This document shows positions 10,694-24,090 of a stretch of DNA of 64,000 bases, in pieces. Source of the stretch: Hippophae tibetana (Eukaryota; Streptophyta; Magnoliopsida; Rosales; Elaeagnaceae); assembly GCA_037013495.1 (NCBI GenBank), contig CM072805.1, positions 39,055,169-39,119,168 of the forward strand. The letters are read 5' to 3'. The notes under the pieces were generated by a model. That model had not been told where the DNA came from, did no database searches, and saw nothing but the letters and a program-made list of their open reading frames with translations. Within the stretch, counting starts at the first letter, position 1, and each line of letters starts with the position of its first letter. The position numbers and the translations under genes are program-made.

Positions 10694-13600
10694 TAAAATA
10701 TACATGAAATTCCGCGCTAAAATGGTTGCAATGACTGGAAGAAAAGCAATAAAATAAAAAGACTTAAAATGCCCCTAAAATGTCACTATGTTATCATCAT
10801 CTACTACTATATATAATTGCAACGTTAAATATTACCAGTAGTATTAACATTGAATCTCTAATTAATATCCTATTTTTCAAACTAATTGGACTTTTAAATT
10901 ACAACTTATAAGCTATTAGATTTAAGTATCTTATATATTAACCAAACTTAAAAGACTAACTCACACTTATCCTATTTTAATTGTTAAGCCACATTTCATA
11001 AATAAATAAATAATGGTTAAATCATATCTTAGAAATATAAACTGGGATGAATGTTTTGTTAATCATGATATTAGTTATGTAATTTCTTTAAAAAAAATAT
11101 ATCTTGTTACAATTCCCTTTTTCATTTTTTTACATTTGAAATTATGATTATGATAATATTTGATAAGTATGATTTATTATCTTTAGTTAATTATTCAATC
11201 TAATAAAATTTTAATGAAAAGAAAGTAAAGATAAAATGTACAAGTAGAATCAATGCTACAAATTTATCATTACATGTAACATAATTTAAAAAGTTAAGAA
11301 TTAAATAATTTTTCAAAATATTTTTAAACTATTGGGTAAGTTTTTTCTTCTCATCATATATCAATTATTTGAATGTGATATATATATTTTTATATTTCTC
11401 TATTTTTTTTGTTCTATTAACTTGCCTCTATAAATTTTTGATATTTTGATTTTTCAATCTTTACTCTCCTTCAGAGTGTTAATATCTTTATTTATTTTAA
11501 CGAAGTAATATTCATTTTAAAAAAAATACACACACGTTCACATCAACACAATAATTTTCACTTATATCATAAATCACAATACATATTTTAAGATAAAGAA
11601 ATCATAATATATATTTAAATGCTATATCTTATCATAAGTGCATCAATACTCCTTTTAACGTTTTCTTCTTTAATTTTGTATTTTTCATCTTTTATAATCT
11701 TTCTTATATTTTTGGCTACCACTTTCTTCTTTAAATTTATGTTCTTTTAGATACTGTAAAATACCTTTTTTTTTAATTAAGCATCATAAACTCCACAATT
11801 TCAAACTTAGCTTTGCAAGCATAGAATATATATGTAAAATCTAAAAATTACATTAAAGTTGGACAAATAAATTGATAAAACAGATTAAAATAGTAAATTG
11901 GGTTGTGGTCTTGTTTTTCATGATCAAGTTCATAAATTTTATAAATTATTTAAATTAAATCAAATCGTTATAATTAAATATATTTTAAAAATTACCATTT
12001 TCATCCTAAATGAGAGCTTAGCTCGTTAGATGCAGTTGTAGCTTGGATTTTATCTATTATATTAAAATAATTTTTTGATTATTTAAACAAAAACAAAAAC
12101 AAATCACAGCTTAATAAATGTTATATTTTAATAATAAATATGTTCATATTTTTATTATAGACTAAATAATTTAAATTTTATTGTTTTGGTTTTATCAGTA
12201 CTATTTAATTCAATTTGATAATATTAGACAATCTAGTTTTTTTATTATAAATTTTTAAAAAACTATATCAGAATCATATCTACCTCCAAATAAAATAAAA
12301 CTTAATATAAAATAATTTGTCTATTGTTGATATCATTATTCTTACATAAATTGGACAAATTTGAAATTCTTTTTTACTATTTTGTGATATAATATAGAGG
12401 ACAATCTTGATGGAGTGAAAAAAAGAGATTAAATATTATAGAGATATATAGAGTCACAAGTATCTGCCTATATGTATGAAAGAGAGAGAAAAATTGGTAG
12501 AATGATATCTATTATAAACTCTGAGTGGAGTTCTTTTTCCCACTTACTTTACTATGTATACCCTTAAAAGACAACCTTTAATTAAATTAAAATGAAAAAA
12601 AAATGCCCTTTCTTTTTAGAATGCTAAGTTAATATTCCTCCAAATCATGAACAAGGAACCAAGATGGTGAACCCTCTTTTTATTTCACTCTTTGTTTTGA
12701 GAGCTAGCACACGTACCTCAAACAAAACTGTTTACACAATGAGAGAGAGAGAGAGAGAGAGAGTAATAAGAGCGCTTCATAGAAGTTAATGAGTGGAGAT
12801 CCATTATAATAAAGAATACTCACTGTATTAACACCAAAAACCTATAATTAATTTTTGTTTTTTTAAATAACCGTGTCAAATGCACAAGCTTACACACGTT
12901 TCAATTTAACAGGATTCCAACCAACATCCTTTTAGTACTTTTCAGTGGTCTTTTTTTTGTCGTGTCTAATTTTTGATATATTATATGTATATAAAATCTA
13001 TTATATTTGTGTTTACATTTATTTGAATAATAGCCCCGTCGTATTTTACTAAGTTAAAACACGACAAAATATAGGATACATGTTCCCTAGGTGTTTAATT
13101 AGAATATTAGAGTTCTGTTAGGGTTTGTTTTTTTTATTTTTATTTTATTTTTTGAGGAAGAAGAAGAAGAGAAGAAGGGGGGGATTATAGTTGTGTTAGG
13201 GATTGAACTCATTATTGATGTGAAACAGCCTTAGAAAGGCATATATGGACTTCAAAGATTGGGCCTAATTTGTTATTTTAGAGTTCTAAATTAGCCCACT
13301 TTTTTCTTTAACTGAGCCCAGGTTTTAAACATATCATCTTTTTATTGGTCATTAATGACGTTCTTATTCTAACATTCATGATCTTCCCTTTTAATTTCAT
13401 GTTAGGTGGGTTCTATCCTACGAAGGGGAGTTCTCTATACCATGAGAGATTGATAGGTCATAGTCAAAGTAAACCAAGAAAAGTCTTATTGGATCAACAT
13501 CTCATATAATGGGATTAAATATTAGCTCACAAGTTGCGTTGTTTTTTTTTATAATTATTATTAATTATTATCCTAAGTTTAATCATTCTTTGCGTTATAC

Positions 13601-15463
13601 ATTTTGCAACTTTAGAAGAAAGCTTTATAGTGACCATTATCTAAGCTATTTGGTAGGTGATTGCATTATGAAGGGATTGGGGTCGAACATGGCCCAGCTC
13701 GATAGTGTTTTTTTTTTTTTTTTTTTTTTACTTTTAGTTATGTACTATATAGTTTTCCCGATTATTTTTATTAAGTTGACTATAAAATTATCATACTTAT
13801 CTTAAAAATAATATTTAGTTTTTATAATTATTTTTGTAACAGTTTAATCCTATTTTATAAAAAAGTAATCAAATAATGATAAATAATTATTTTTTGTATT
13901 TTTTCTTCTTCAATTATTTAGATTAAGTTCTTTAAGTTATAACAATTATCACCTAATATAATTGAAATTTTTAAAAATAAAAAAATAAAAAATAATATTA
14001 TCATAACAATAAGATTAAACTATTTTAAAAAATAAGTACAAGATATGAGTATCATTTTTATAATAAATAAAGAATCTTGAAGGTATTATCTTTTAATATT
14101 TAAAAATATATATTTTTTACATAATAAGAAAACACAAATTTGCATAGCATTTTAAAACATACAAAAAACATATATTTTTTTATGCTAAATTAAAAAAACA
14201 TAAGTGCACCGTGTGGATGAAATAAAAAATAAAATTCTATCCATAAAAAAGGTTATGATATGCAATTAAATTTATAATTTTTGATATTTTATGATAATAA
14301 AATAAAACATTATGTTTTCCTCTCAGTATAAAATTGTTTATAATTATGTATAAGTTAATAAAAATAAAACAATTCATATAATATTTTGAATTTTTTAAAA
14401 TCACTTTTATACTTTTTTATGTAACGAATCATTTCTTAATCATATAAATTTAAATTTGAAATATGTGATTAATTTATATATCTCAATTAATTTTATTTAT
14501 CATTAAGTAATTTATATCACAAATACTATTATAATTATACTCATATAATTTTAAGGTTTTTTTTGTCTGTCATATGGAATCACATTATGATTAGTGATCA
14601 TTGACTATTATATATGTAAAAAATAGATGCTTTAATATAAAATGTATGTTTGTTTCATTGTTTTTTTTTTTTTTTTTATCTTTTATAAATGTATGCTCTG
14701 TCTCATACTTGTTATTTACGGACACGAATTCACATATCACTTAAATATTCACAAGCAAAACAACCAACAATTATTTTATTTTTTTCTAAAAAATTTTGAA
14801 TTTATAATTTGTAATTAAACTAAAGCCATATTAGCCACAACAAACGCTTTGCAAGTATTTAAGACCTTTTAAGCCTTTAATCTCGTACGAGGAATCAATC
14901 CCACTATATCAGTATTTGATCAAATTTGGCCACAATTAATGCATATATATACACACAAAACATCTGCTAGTTCTTTGTTTTCTTTACATCAAAAATTGAT
15001 ATCTTCAGTTATAGGTAGCTACTTTAAGGAAAATCTTGAAATATATACCATTATTAATTTTTTTAGCACAATTTATAAGCTCACTTTAATAGTGAATATT
15101 TTTTTTAGTAAGATTCAATCTTATTCTATATATTTAAAAGATTTACATTTAACTAATTAAGTTACACATAATTTCCTTAATGAATTATTAATTGAAATGA
15201 TAAGATTGGTTTATACATTTTTTTGGGTAATAATAATATTGGTGTTTATTGTTCAACGTATTTGTGGTTTAATGATATATAAAAAACTTAGGTAAGTAAA
15301 AGATTTAAAAATAAAACCTTAGTTACAAATGTGTGGTAGTGTAATTATCTTCAAAAAAAAAAAAAAAAAAAAACTAGGCATATTAATGTAGCAGATGTAC
15401 CTACCCTAAAACATGAAATTGTTATAATTAGTGGTTGGTAGCGATCAAAACTTGCGTAAAACC
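10692..15463. other. AT-rich gene-free region with simple repeats
   Basis: I see no protein-coding or RNA gene in this stretch. It contains a (GA)n run at 12741-12763 and poly-T runs near 13708-13729 and 14660-14678. A short purine-rich patch lies near 13155-13185. A somewhat less AT-rich patch at about 13190-13510 has no open frame that resembles a known protein. Small open frames here have the composition expected of AT-rich noise. Confidence 0.5.
12741..12763. repeat. (GA)n microsatellite
   Basis: About 11.5 perfect GA units, in a position with no gene close by. Confidence 0.95.
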
Positions 15464-15533
15464 TTATGGTCTAGCCTATTAGTCGGTATGAGAGTTGTGG
15501 CTTGAGGCCTCAAAACCAGTTGACAGCTTCCTC

Positions 15534-15601
<68 letters not shown>

Positions 15602-15771
15602 TCACATTTACACAGTAAGAACAATCTTTTTTTTTTCTTTTTTAATATTGAAATTTCCAACTTGCATTTATCTGCTATCCTTCTTATTATATATATATAT
15701 TTACAAAAGTATATATAGTCGGATTTAGTTAGAGAAATACAAACAGAATTATGGTCTAGCCTATTAGTCGG
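15464..15771. repeat. 23-bp direct repeats flanking a long (TTA)n array
   Basis: The 23-base segment at 15464-15486 (core GGTCTAGCCTATTAGTCGG) recurs at 15749-15771. Between them lies a (TTA)n array of about 68 bp (15534-15601), then T-rich and (AT)n DNA. The array creates long poly-Leu or poly-Ile open frames on the two strands, which are not genes. Confidence 0.85.
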
Positions 15772-16351
15772 ATGTTTTATTAAGTTTTAATAATATATCT
15801 TATTTATTTTTTACAAGTTGAGAAAATACTAATATGTGGCAAGTTAGTATAACCCATTTGGTATAAATATGTAATATGAGAAGCAAAGATACGATCATAA
15901 AAGAAAAAAAAACGAGACATTAGTATTTATTAGATGAAAGTTTAATAAAAATAAAATAATGATATATTATTTTTTAAAGTTAGGCCTTAGATTTATCTTC
16001 GTGTTATAACCACCTTGATAAATCCAGTTAACTTATATTTTTTTAAAAATAAATTACGAAAAATAATAATATTAAAATTTATAATAATAAAAATAATATT
16101 TTAATAATATTGAACAGTATTTAAATTATCATAATTTAATTTAAATAATATTTAAAATAAAATGATGTAACATTTTTTTTATTTTTAATAGTTAAAATGT
16201 ATGAATTAAACATAAATATTATTATTTTTTCAAAAATATTTGAGTTTTTTGAATTTAGTAATTTTTGGGAAATAAAAGGTTACATCCTAAACAATATAAA
16301 TCACACAATAGTTAGTGTTTGGTGTACAAAAATGATATCACGTTTTGTTAC

Positions 16352-16354
<3 letters not shown>

Positions 16355-16405
<51 letters not shown>
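16355..16405. repeat. (AT)n microsatellite upstream of PAL
   Basis: About 25 uninterrupted AT units lie about 400 bp upstream of the PAL TATA box. They mark the boundary between AT-rich intergenic DNA and the more GC-rich PAL promoter. Confidence 0.95.
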
Positions 16406-16408
<3 letters not shown>

Positions 16409-16449
16409 TTAATTAATTATTTTAGGTAGCTTTGTATTGTTGGGAAGGA

Positions 16450-17078
16450 TATCACGATTCACGACCTTATGCTTTCGTTGCCGCAATCCCTCACCTCACT
16501 ACTCTGGTCTTCTCTCCACCAACTCCCGTTTCCCAATCTTTTGTCCTTGACAAGTAAAAGGTCGCGTTTGAAAGCACCCATTACAAAATAAATAAATAAA
16601 TAAGAGACCCAAAAAAATCACATTTTCCACGTGTCACCATCTCTCCCCCTTCAAAATCACGAAGATCCAACGATCACCCTCAGTTTTCAACTAACACTTC
16701 GGCCTACCCACCCAAGACTCTATCTAAAAAGAAAAAATAAAATAAAAACTCTATATAAAGAATACATTTATGGGTGAACAAACTCAGGAAAGTTATCATC
16801 TTTAATTTTCCATTTCCAAAGCTAGAAAAATTTCCAAACTAAAATCTAGCTTCTTCACTAAAAATCCAATTTGAAATCTCACTTTCCCATTTTGCTTCGC
16901 CTTCATTTTCATTCATAAAATTTCTCTGTTTTACATTAATACACATAAGCTATTAGCTATAGATATATACTTTTGTCCTTGCCTCTTTGATTTTCTTTCT
17001 TTCTTAAAAACCGACCCAGATTCATTTTAAAAAAAAAAAGCTTCTCTGCTAATTATTTCTGGGTTTTAATCTGAATCA
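16450..17078 (+). promoter_or_regulatory. PAL promoter and 5' leader
   Basis: The TATA box CTATATAAAG is at 16751-16760, so transcription should begin near 16785 and give a leader of about 290 nt. Upstream, CCACCAACTCCC at 16516-16527 differs by one base from the AC-II element known from bean PAL2. A palindromic G-box CACGTG is at 16628-16633, and an AC/H-box-like CCTACCC is at 16703-16709. AC elements are bound by R2R3-MYB factors in lignin and vascular tissue, and G-boxes by bHLH or bZIP factors. This combination fits regulation by development and stress, as is typical for PAL. The motifs are seen directly; their activity is inferred. Confidence 0.7.
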
Positions 17079-20000
17079 ATGGAGAAAATTTCTCACCAAA
17101 ATGGCAATGGCATTAATGGGTCCATAGACTTATGCATGAAAGGTGATAAACGAAATGACCCACTCAATTGGGTGATGGCTGCAGAGTCAATGAAAGGTAG
17201 TCATTTGGATGAAGTGAAGAGAATGGTAAGTGAGTATAGAAAGCCAATGGTGCGTCTTGGTGGTGAGACTCTGACCATTGCTCAAGTGGCTGCAATTGCA
17301 ACACATGAGGTTGGAGTCAAAGTTGAGCTCTCAGAGGAAGCTCGAGCTGGTGTTAAAGCTAGCAGTGATTGGGTTATGGACAGCATGAACAAAGGCACTG
17401 ATAGTTATGGGGTTACCACTGGTTTTGGTGCAACCTCACATAGGAGAACCAAACAAGGAGGAGCTTTACAGAGGGAGCTAATTAGGTATGCACTTGATTT
17501 TATTTATAATTCATTACACAGTCATTTATGTCCTTTTATATTAGCGAACCCAAATAGCTTCCCTTCAGTACCCACTTAAAGTGTATTCAATCATAAATAT
17601 TTCGTAATCTCGTGACATGTAGTTTAAATTATAGAAAAATATAATACAATTTTTTTAGATTATTTCATTTATATTATTTATTCATTTACATTAAAAAAAA
17701 ATTATATTTAGCAAGTATTTTTATAAAAAGTGTTAATTAAAGAAAAATTATATTATTTTAATAATTTTTATATTAAAATATATATTTTTAAATAATTAAA
17801 TACGATAAAACTATTAGTTGTTTAAAGGGATAAAATCACAATTAATATTTAAAAATATTTATTTTTTTAATATTTATTACTTATTATTATTTTAATATTT
17901 AAATTAATTGAAATATAGGTTTAAATAATTTTTGTTTCAATTTTATTATTATTTATTTTAAAAAAAATATTTCATTTACAATTTTATCATCTTAAAAAAC
18001 TCGTGTTTTAATATAATTTTAATGTCTAGATAAAAATAATAGTATTTTAGATAAAAAATATATGTTTACAAAATTAAATTAATAAATGGCTAATGTTTAT
18101 TATCTAAAATATTAAAACACAAATTATTTAATCTAATAAAATTATGTATTACTTCCAACTATTAAAATATTCCACACGAATCTAGAGTTCCTAAACTCAA
18201 AATGCACAAATATGGAAACTGTACTTTAACCGATTAAGTAGTTAATAGGCAATAGTTTTGAACCGTTTCCATTAATGAGGTCGGTGGGTTTTTAGCGATG
18301 AATACCAAGTCTGATAATTTTTTTTTTTGAAAGGTGAGGCTTTTGTCCCCTCCTTTATGAGCTAGCGGTTCTATACGGTTGTGAGATAATATATAATAGA
18401 ATTGATTAATTTTATATAGCACCAGGAATGAATACAACCATATCATTATAAATTTTAGAAAATTATAAAATTGTTAGATATATGAAACATAATTAGCATT
18501 GAGTAATGAAAATTACAATTTAATTAGATGACTGAGTAATACATATTACACACATTTATACATATGTTAATTATATTGTTTCTTTTGTCAAAATAATTTT
18601 AAAAATTGAGAAATTATTTATTTTTCTATAAAATTTTATACACCATAATTAATTTGAATTTAAATTTATTTACATTTTAATTCATGTAACGTAAGAATTC
18701 AAGAAAGCAGTTCTTGGAAATGAAACATAAAGTAGGTAGCTTGAACATTTTTGGACCCAAAAAGAAAAAAGGAAAAAAAAATAGGAAAAGAAAAATAGAT
18801 ACAACGAAGGGACAATATAAGTTTTTTTTTTTTAAGACAGTGCTATTGACATTTATAGTTGTTTTTATTTAAATTCGGCTGCCTAAACATGTTTCATCAC
18901 TCAATCATTAGCTAACATACATCATCAAGTAAATAAAACTTAGAAACAATCATTGACCAGTGTCGTATTCAAATAAACAAAAAAATTGTGATCATGTTTA
19001 TGTGGTGTCATAAATTACTAATCTTAGTTGTAGGTTTATAAATGGATCTATAACTATGACAAGCTTATTTGTGTTATGAAGTTTAATGGGTTTGCCCTCT
19101 ATTCAACGAGTATAACACTACACGCCAAAAAAACAACAATATTAGAAAAATCAACTATGATAGGCTTACTTAATATGGTGGCCCATAAGTGCTATTTTTT
19201 GTTTTTCTATCCTACTATGAGGAGGATCAATTTCAAACAATGGAAATAGGATGGTGGTGGTTTTTTTTTTTCATGAAATAAAAGTTATGGTGGTTGTGGG
19301 TTGCTTTAATGAGAAGAGGTGCAAAAATGAAATTGCCAAATTAAATTTTGTCCCCCTTTCCAATTTTTTTTGGGCTGAGAAGTAAATATAGCTATTATTG
19401 TTTGCTGCAAATTACACTTGTCAAATATGGTCGTCGTATGCCCAAGTCAGTGTGACACAACAAATAATTTCCGTAATTTCCGTGTGCAGGTTCTTGAATT
19501 CTGGAATCTTTGGTAATGGAACAGAATCTTGTCAGACATTGCCTCACACAACAACAAGAGCTGCAATGTTGGTGAGAATCAATACCCTCCTTCAAGGTTA
19601 CTCTGGCATTAGATTTGAAATTTTGGAAGCCATTACCAAGTTTCTCAACCACAACATCACTCCATGCCTGCCTCTTAGAGGCACCATAACTGCATCAGGT
19701 GACTTGGTCCCTTTGTCATACATTGCTGGCTTATTAATAGGCCGACCCAACTCTAAGGCTCTAGGACCAAATGGAGAGACTCTAAGTCCGGTTGATGCTT
19801 TTAAATTAGTTGGGATTAATAGTGGATTCTTTGAGTTGCAACCTAAAGAGGGACTTGCCCTAGTGAATGGAACAGCTGTAGGATCTGGGTTAGCTTCTAT
19901 TGTTCTTTTTGAAGCTAATGTGCTTGCAGTGCTATCCGAAATTCTATCTGCATTATTTGCTGAAGTAATGCAAGGAAAGCCTGAATTTACAGACCACTTA

Positions 20001-21239
20001 ACTCACAAATTGAAGCACCATCCAGGTCAAATTGAGGCTGCAGCAATAATGGAACATATTTTGAATGGAAGCTCTTATGTAAAAGCTGCTCAAAAGTTGC
20101 ATGAAATGGACCCTCTTCAAAAACCAAAGCAAGACCGTTATGCTCTTAGAACCTCTCCACAATGGCTTGGTCCACAGATTGAAGTAATTAGGGCATCAAC
20201 CAAAATGATTGAGCGTGAGATAAATTCCGTGAATGACAACCCTTTGATTGATGTTTCTAGGAATAAAGCACTACATGGTGGTAATTTTCAGGGGACCCCA
20301 ATTGGTGTTTCTATGGATAACACTCGTCTAGCTATTGCCTCTATTGGCAAACTCTTGTTTGCTCAATTCTCTGAGCTTGTCAATGACTTTTACAATAATG
20401 GGTTGCCTTCAAACCTCTCAGCAAGTCGCAATCCAAGCTTGGATTATGGTTTCAAAGGTGCTGAAATTGCAATGGCTTCTTACTGCTCAGAACTACAATT
20501 TCTTGCCAATCCTGTCACCAACCATGTCCAAAGTGCAGAGCAACATAACCAAGATGTCAACTCCTTGGGCTTGATCTCAGCTAGAAAAACAGCAGAAGCT
20601 GTGGAGATTTTGAAGCTTATGTCTTCAACTTACTTAGTTGCATTGTGCCAAGCAATTGATCTCAGACATTTGGAAGAAATTTTGAAGAATACAGTCAACA
20701 ACGCAGTTAGTCAAGCAGTCAAGAAAGTATTGATCACCGGCTTGAACGGTGAACTCTCCCAAACCAGGTTCTGTGAGAGAGATTTACTCAAAGTGGTTGA
20801 CAGCGAGTATGTTTTCGCTTACATAGATGACCCTTGCAGTGCTACCTACCCATTAATGCAGAAACTAAGGGAAGTCCTAGTTGAGCATGCAATGAACAAT
20901 GGCGAATTAGAAAAAAACTCAAACACTTCAATTTTTCAAAAGATTTCTGCTTTTGAAGAAGAACTTGAGACCCTTTTACCCAAAGAAGTAGAAAATGCTA
21001 GGACCAAATATGAAAATGGAAATCCGGAAATTCTGAACAGGATTAAGGAATGCAGGTCTTACCCACTATACAAATTTGTAAGAGAAGAACTAAGAACTAG
21101 TTTATTGACAGGTGAGAAGATAACATCTCCTGGAGAAGAATGTGACAAGGTGTTCTCTGCAATATGTGCAGGTAAGTTATTTGATCCCATGCTTGAATGT
21201 TTGAAGGAATGGAATGGTGAGCCTCTTCCAATAAGTTAG
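17079..21239 (+). CDS. PAL: Phenylalanine ammonia-lyase
   Basis: PAL deaminates L-phenylalanine to trans-cinnamate, the entry step of phenylpropanoid metabolism (lignin, flavonoids, salicylate), as a cytosolic tetramer. Exon 1 is 17079-17485 and exon 2 is 19490-21239, separated by a 2,004-bp GT-AG intron that splits an Arg codon. This is the conserved position in plant PAL genes. The protein is 718 residues, the usual length. The MIO cofactor triad is Ala204-Ser205-Gly206 in [17 protein letters not shown]. Phe137-Leu138 at the start of exon 2 ([14 protein letters not shown]) is the pair that favours phenylalanine over tyrosine. NDNPLIDV and the C-terminal shielding domain (ending [10 protein letters not shown]) are present. 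No stop or frameshift interrupts it, so it should be functional. Which PAL isoform it is cannot be told here. Confidence 0.97.
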
Positions 21240-23656
21240 AAGATTGGTGCTAAAGAAAGTGTGTGTTTTTCCCCTCTCGTATTTCATTCATGTTGTTTTA
21301 CGGGGTTAAGACAATGTAACTGAAATCCTGTAATAATTATATATGTGAATTCAAACTGTAAGTCTATGAACTATATATTTTCAGTGTAGTACTTTGTAAT
21401 TTTATATCCTCACAAATCAGAAAGTGTCCCAATTTGACATTTATTATTCTCTTTCTGCTCATGTAATATGAACAACCTCAACTACAGGCCAAATATACTA
21501 CATGTGACAACTTCACTGAATAGAGATGTGATCTCTATGATGTGTAAAGATTTCTATTATATTCTTTCAATTTAAAGAAAGTGAAAAACGTTTTTCACTT
21601 ATGATACCAAAAAGAAAAGAAGAAAACCAACTACTGCCTTCAAAATTTTGAAATCATCTTTATACTTATCCCTCTTTTTCATCAAATCTCTATTTGACAA
21701 TACAAAAACAATTGATTTGGTATAATCTTATTTGAAACAATTTTGTGCATCTAACTTTATTATCGAATCAAACTCTACTACATCATTTGAAGTATATCAC
21801 AAAATTGTGATATTTAGGCTTTTTCTTATTTACAACTCCTTAGAATTTTTTATACTTATCCTCTGTTTGTTTGGAAACATCAAACACGTCATGGAAATAG
21901 ACCTAACGGTCGAAACAAATATAAAGGTTTCATTGTGTGCCTCCTACATCTTTTTTTTTCTTTCTCTTAAGAAGCATTGTTAGAGGTATGTGCTCTAGGA
22001 CAATTCAATACTACCTACCACTCAATTTAAAAAACAATATAATCTTTGTCTGAATATCAGAATTAAGAATTATTATAAGGAACATCTAGGACAGTGAGAG
22101 TGGTAGGTGAAACACAAGGTCTCAATTCATTATCAATATAGAAAACCAGTTGATATCTGCAAAAAGCAGGTCTCATTTTGATCAATAATGGCTTACCCTA
22201 ATATAGGACAGAAAAGAAAAAAAAAACAATTGAGAACTTTCACATCGTTTATTAGAAATAATTGTATTTAGTTTCTTAGCTTCCTAAAAAAGTCCATTAA
22301 GAAAAAATATATTATTTTAATGGTTTTTCATCTAAAATATTATTTTTTTATCAAATAATTAAAACGATATCAAAATACGAGTATTTAACAAGAATAAAAA
22401 TGAAATTTAATATGAAATAGTTTAATAAAAAATAAAAAAAAGTGAAATTCAAATGAAAAATCATTTAAATATATATTTTAATTTTTAAAAAAATAAAAAA
22501 ATTAATAAAAAAATTAATATTTTTTTTAACTTTATTTTATATTAATTATGATTTTACTATCGTTAAATACTCGTATTTTAATCGTGTTTAATAACTTAAC
22601 AAAAAAAAAGTATTTTAATATAAAAATAATTAAAATAATATAATTTATCTTTAATTTACTCATTTTTATAAAGTTAAGGGACTAAATGATACGTTTTAAA
22701 TTTAAGGAACTAAAAGACACAAATAATTTAATTTAAGAGACTTCTATAACATTTTTTTCAATTATAAAAATAGTCTAAATATTTTTATAAATTACAGACT
22801 TTGTTTTCTTATTATTATTTTTATGATTTGATACTCACTTTTTAGTTTTGGCATTACTTTTTTTTCCTCACAATTTATTCCTTTTATGTTTTAATTTTTA
22901 CATTTTTTTATTTCTAATTTCGTCTAAAGCAATGGATAGAATTGCCACCAATTTTACTTACATCAATATGTTGCATCTCATAGCTTTATTCATTTTGAAC
23001 TTCTTTAAGCAACAAAATATTTTTAAAGGAATAGTGCTTGGTCAATTGATGTTAGCGTTGAGATTTCAGAAGTTATTAAATGAGGAATTTTAGATTAAGC
23101 TCAAATGACTCAAGTGATAACCACGCTGGTGTTGCTGCAATCAAGATATGACTTGTAATAGAATTTAGGGTTAATAGAGATAAGCAAAGACAACAGTTTT
23201 TATTTTCTTGTTTTTGCTGTACTGATACAACGATTAAGAGCTGCACCACAGCTTTCATTTTAGTTAGAGAATTCATGAAAGTATACATTGATAATTTCGA
23301 TGTCGGCATTCCTTTTCTGGTATCCAAAATCAATTCCTCAACGTCTGCCTCAAAGACATTGAATCACTCAATAAACTATCTCCTATTCATCCATTTTTTA
23401 AAGAAACTTCTTTTTCATGGCCTCTCCTCACATTTCAAGTCAATATGTTTAGTTTTGGTGGATATATAGCCATTGAATTTCAGTATACTGCAAGTTTTTT
23501 TAACATATTGAGCAGGATATATTTAGTGAGTCTTATCTTAAAGTAATTATCCTAAATATCTCTTAAGCTTTCATTGTTATTTACACCAAGAGATCACTTA
23601 CCTCAAAACTACATGGATTTGATGGATGAGAATTGTAATTCAAACAAAGTAATTAT
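21240..23656. other. PAL 3' UTR and gene-free AT-rich DNA
   Basis: The 3' UTR of PAL probably ends near 21340-21420, where AATAATTATATATG and TTTTATATCC lie in a T-rich context. The rest is AT-rich, with homopolymer tracts and no recognisable gene or paired repeat. ATTAT at 23652-23656, next to the copia LTR, may be half of a target-site duplication. Confidence 0.5.
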
Positions 23657-24090
23657 TGTTGAGAAATTATGCAAATTCTCGATAAATCAAACTTATGAGA
23701 AACCAAGAATAGAAAAATAACACACAAATTTGATAACGGAGTTCGACCAATCTTGTTTACGTCTCCGGACCTACTGCAAATCTTTTTACTGAAAGAGAAA
23801 AAATTACACAAGGTGTTTACAACACTCACAACTCACAACCCACAACCTAATTACACCCAAGAAAATTACTCTCAATTTTCTCTCACAAAACCTTTTCTCT
23901 CAATTGGAATGAACACTTTGGATGGTTAATTCATTACAATTACACATCTGTTTATAGGAAAATTCACTCATTGATTACTTCTTAAATTAATGGTTCTTTG
24001 AATTGCTCCTTTAATTAAGCTCCTTGTTTTACTTCATGTTTTACTCCTTATTTTGCTCCTTAAATTAAGGAGCTTTATAATAATCTCTCA
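23657..24090 (-). repeat. 3' LTR of minus-strand copia element
   Basis: On the plus strand this LTR starts TGTTGAGAAATTATG and ends ATCTCTCA, giving TG...CA ends. It closely matches the sequence at 28233-28570 but extends further, so it is the complete copy (about 434 bp). On the minus strand its 5' end follows directly after the end of pol, as expected for a 3' LTR. Confidence 0.8.

Noticed and set aside
13190..13510. Patch of less AT-rich sequence that might be a noncoding RNA or gene start
   Set aside because: No recognisable RNA structure, tRNA box or protein similarity.
15445..15728. Open frames of about 70-77 residues rich in Leu or Ile on both strands
   Set aside because: They are translations of the (TTA)n microsatellite and have no other support.
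17486..17579. Open frame continuing from PAL exon 1 past the splice site
   Set aside because: It reads into the intron after GTATGC; the correct PAL sequence resumes at 19490.
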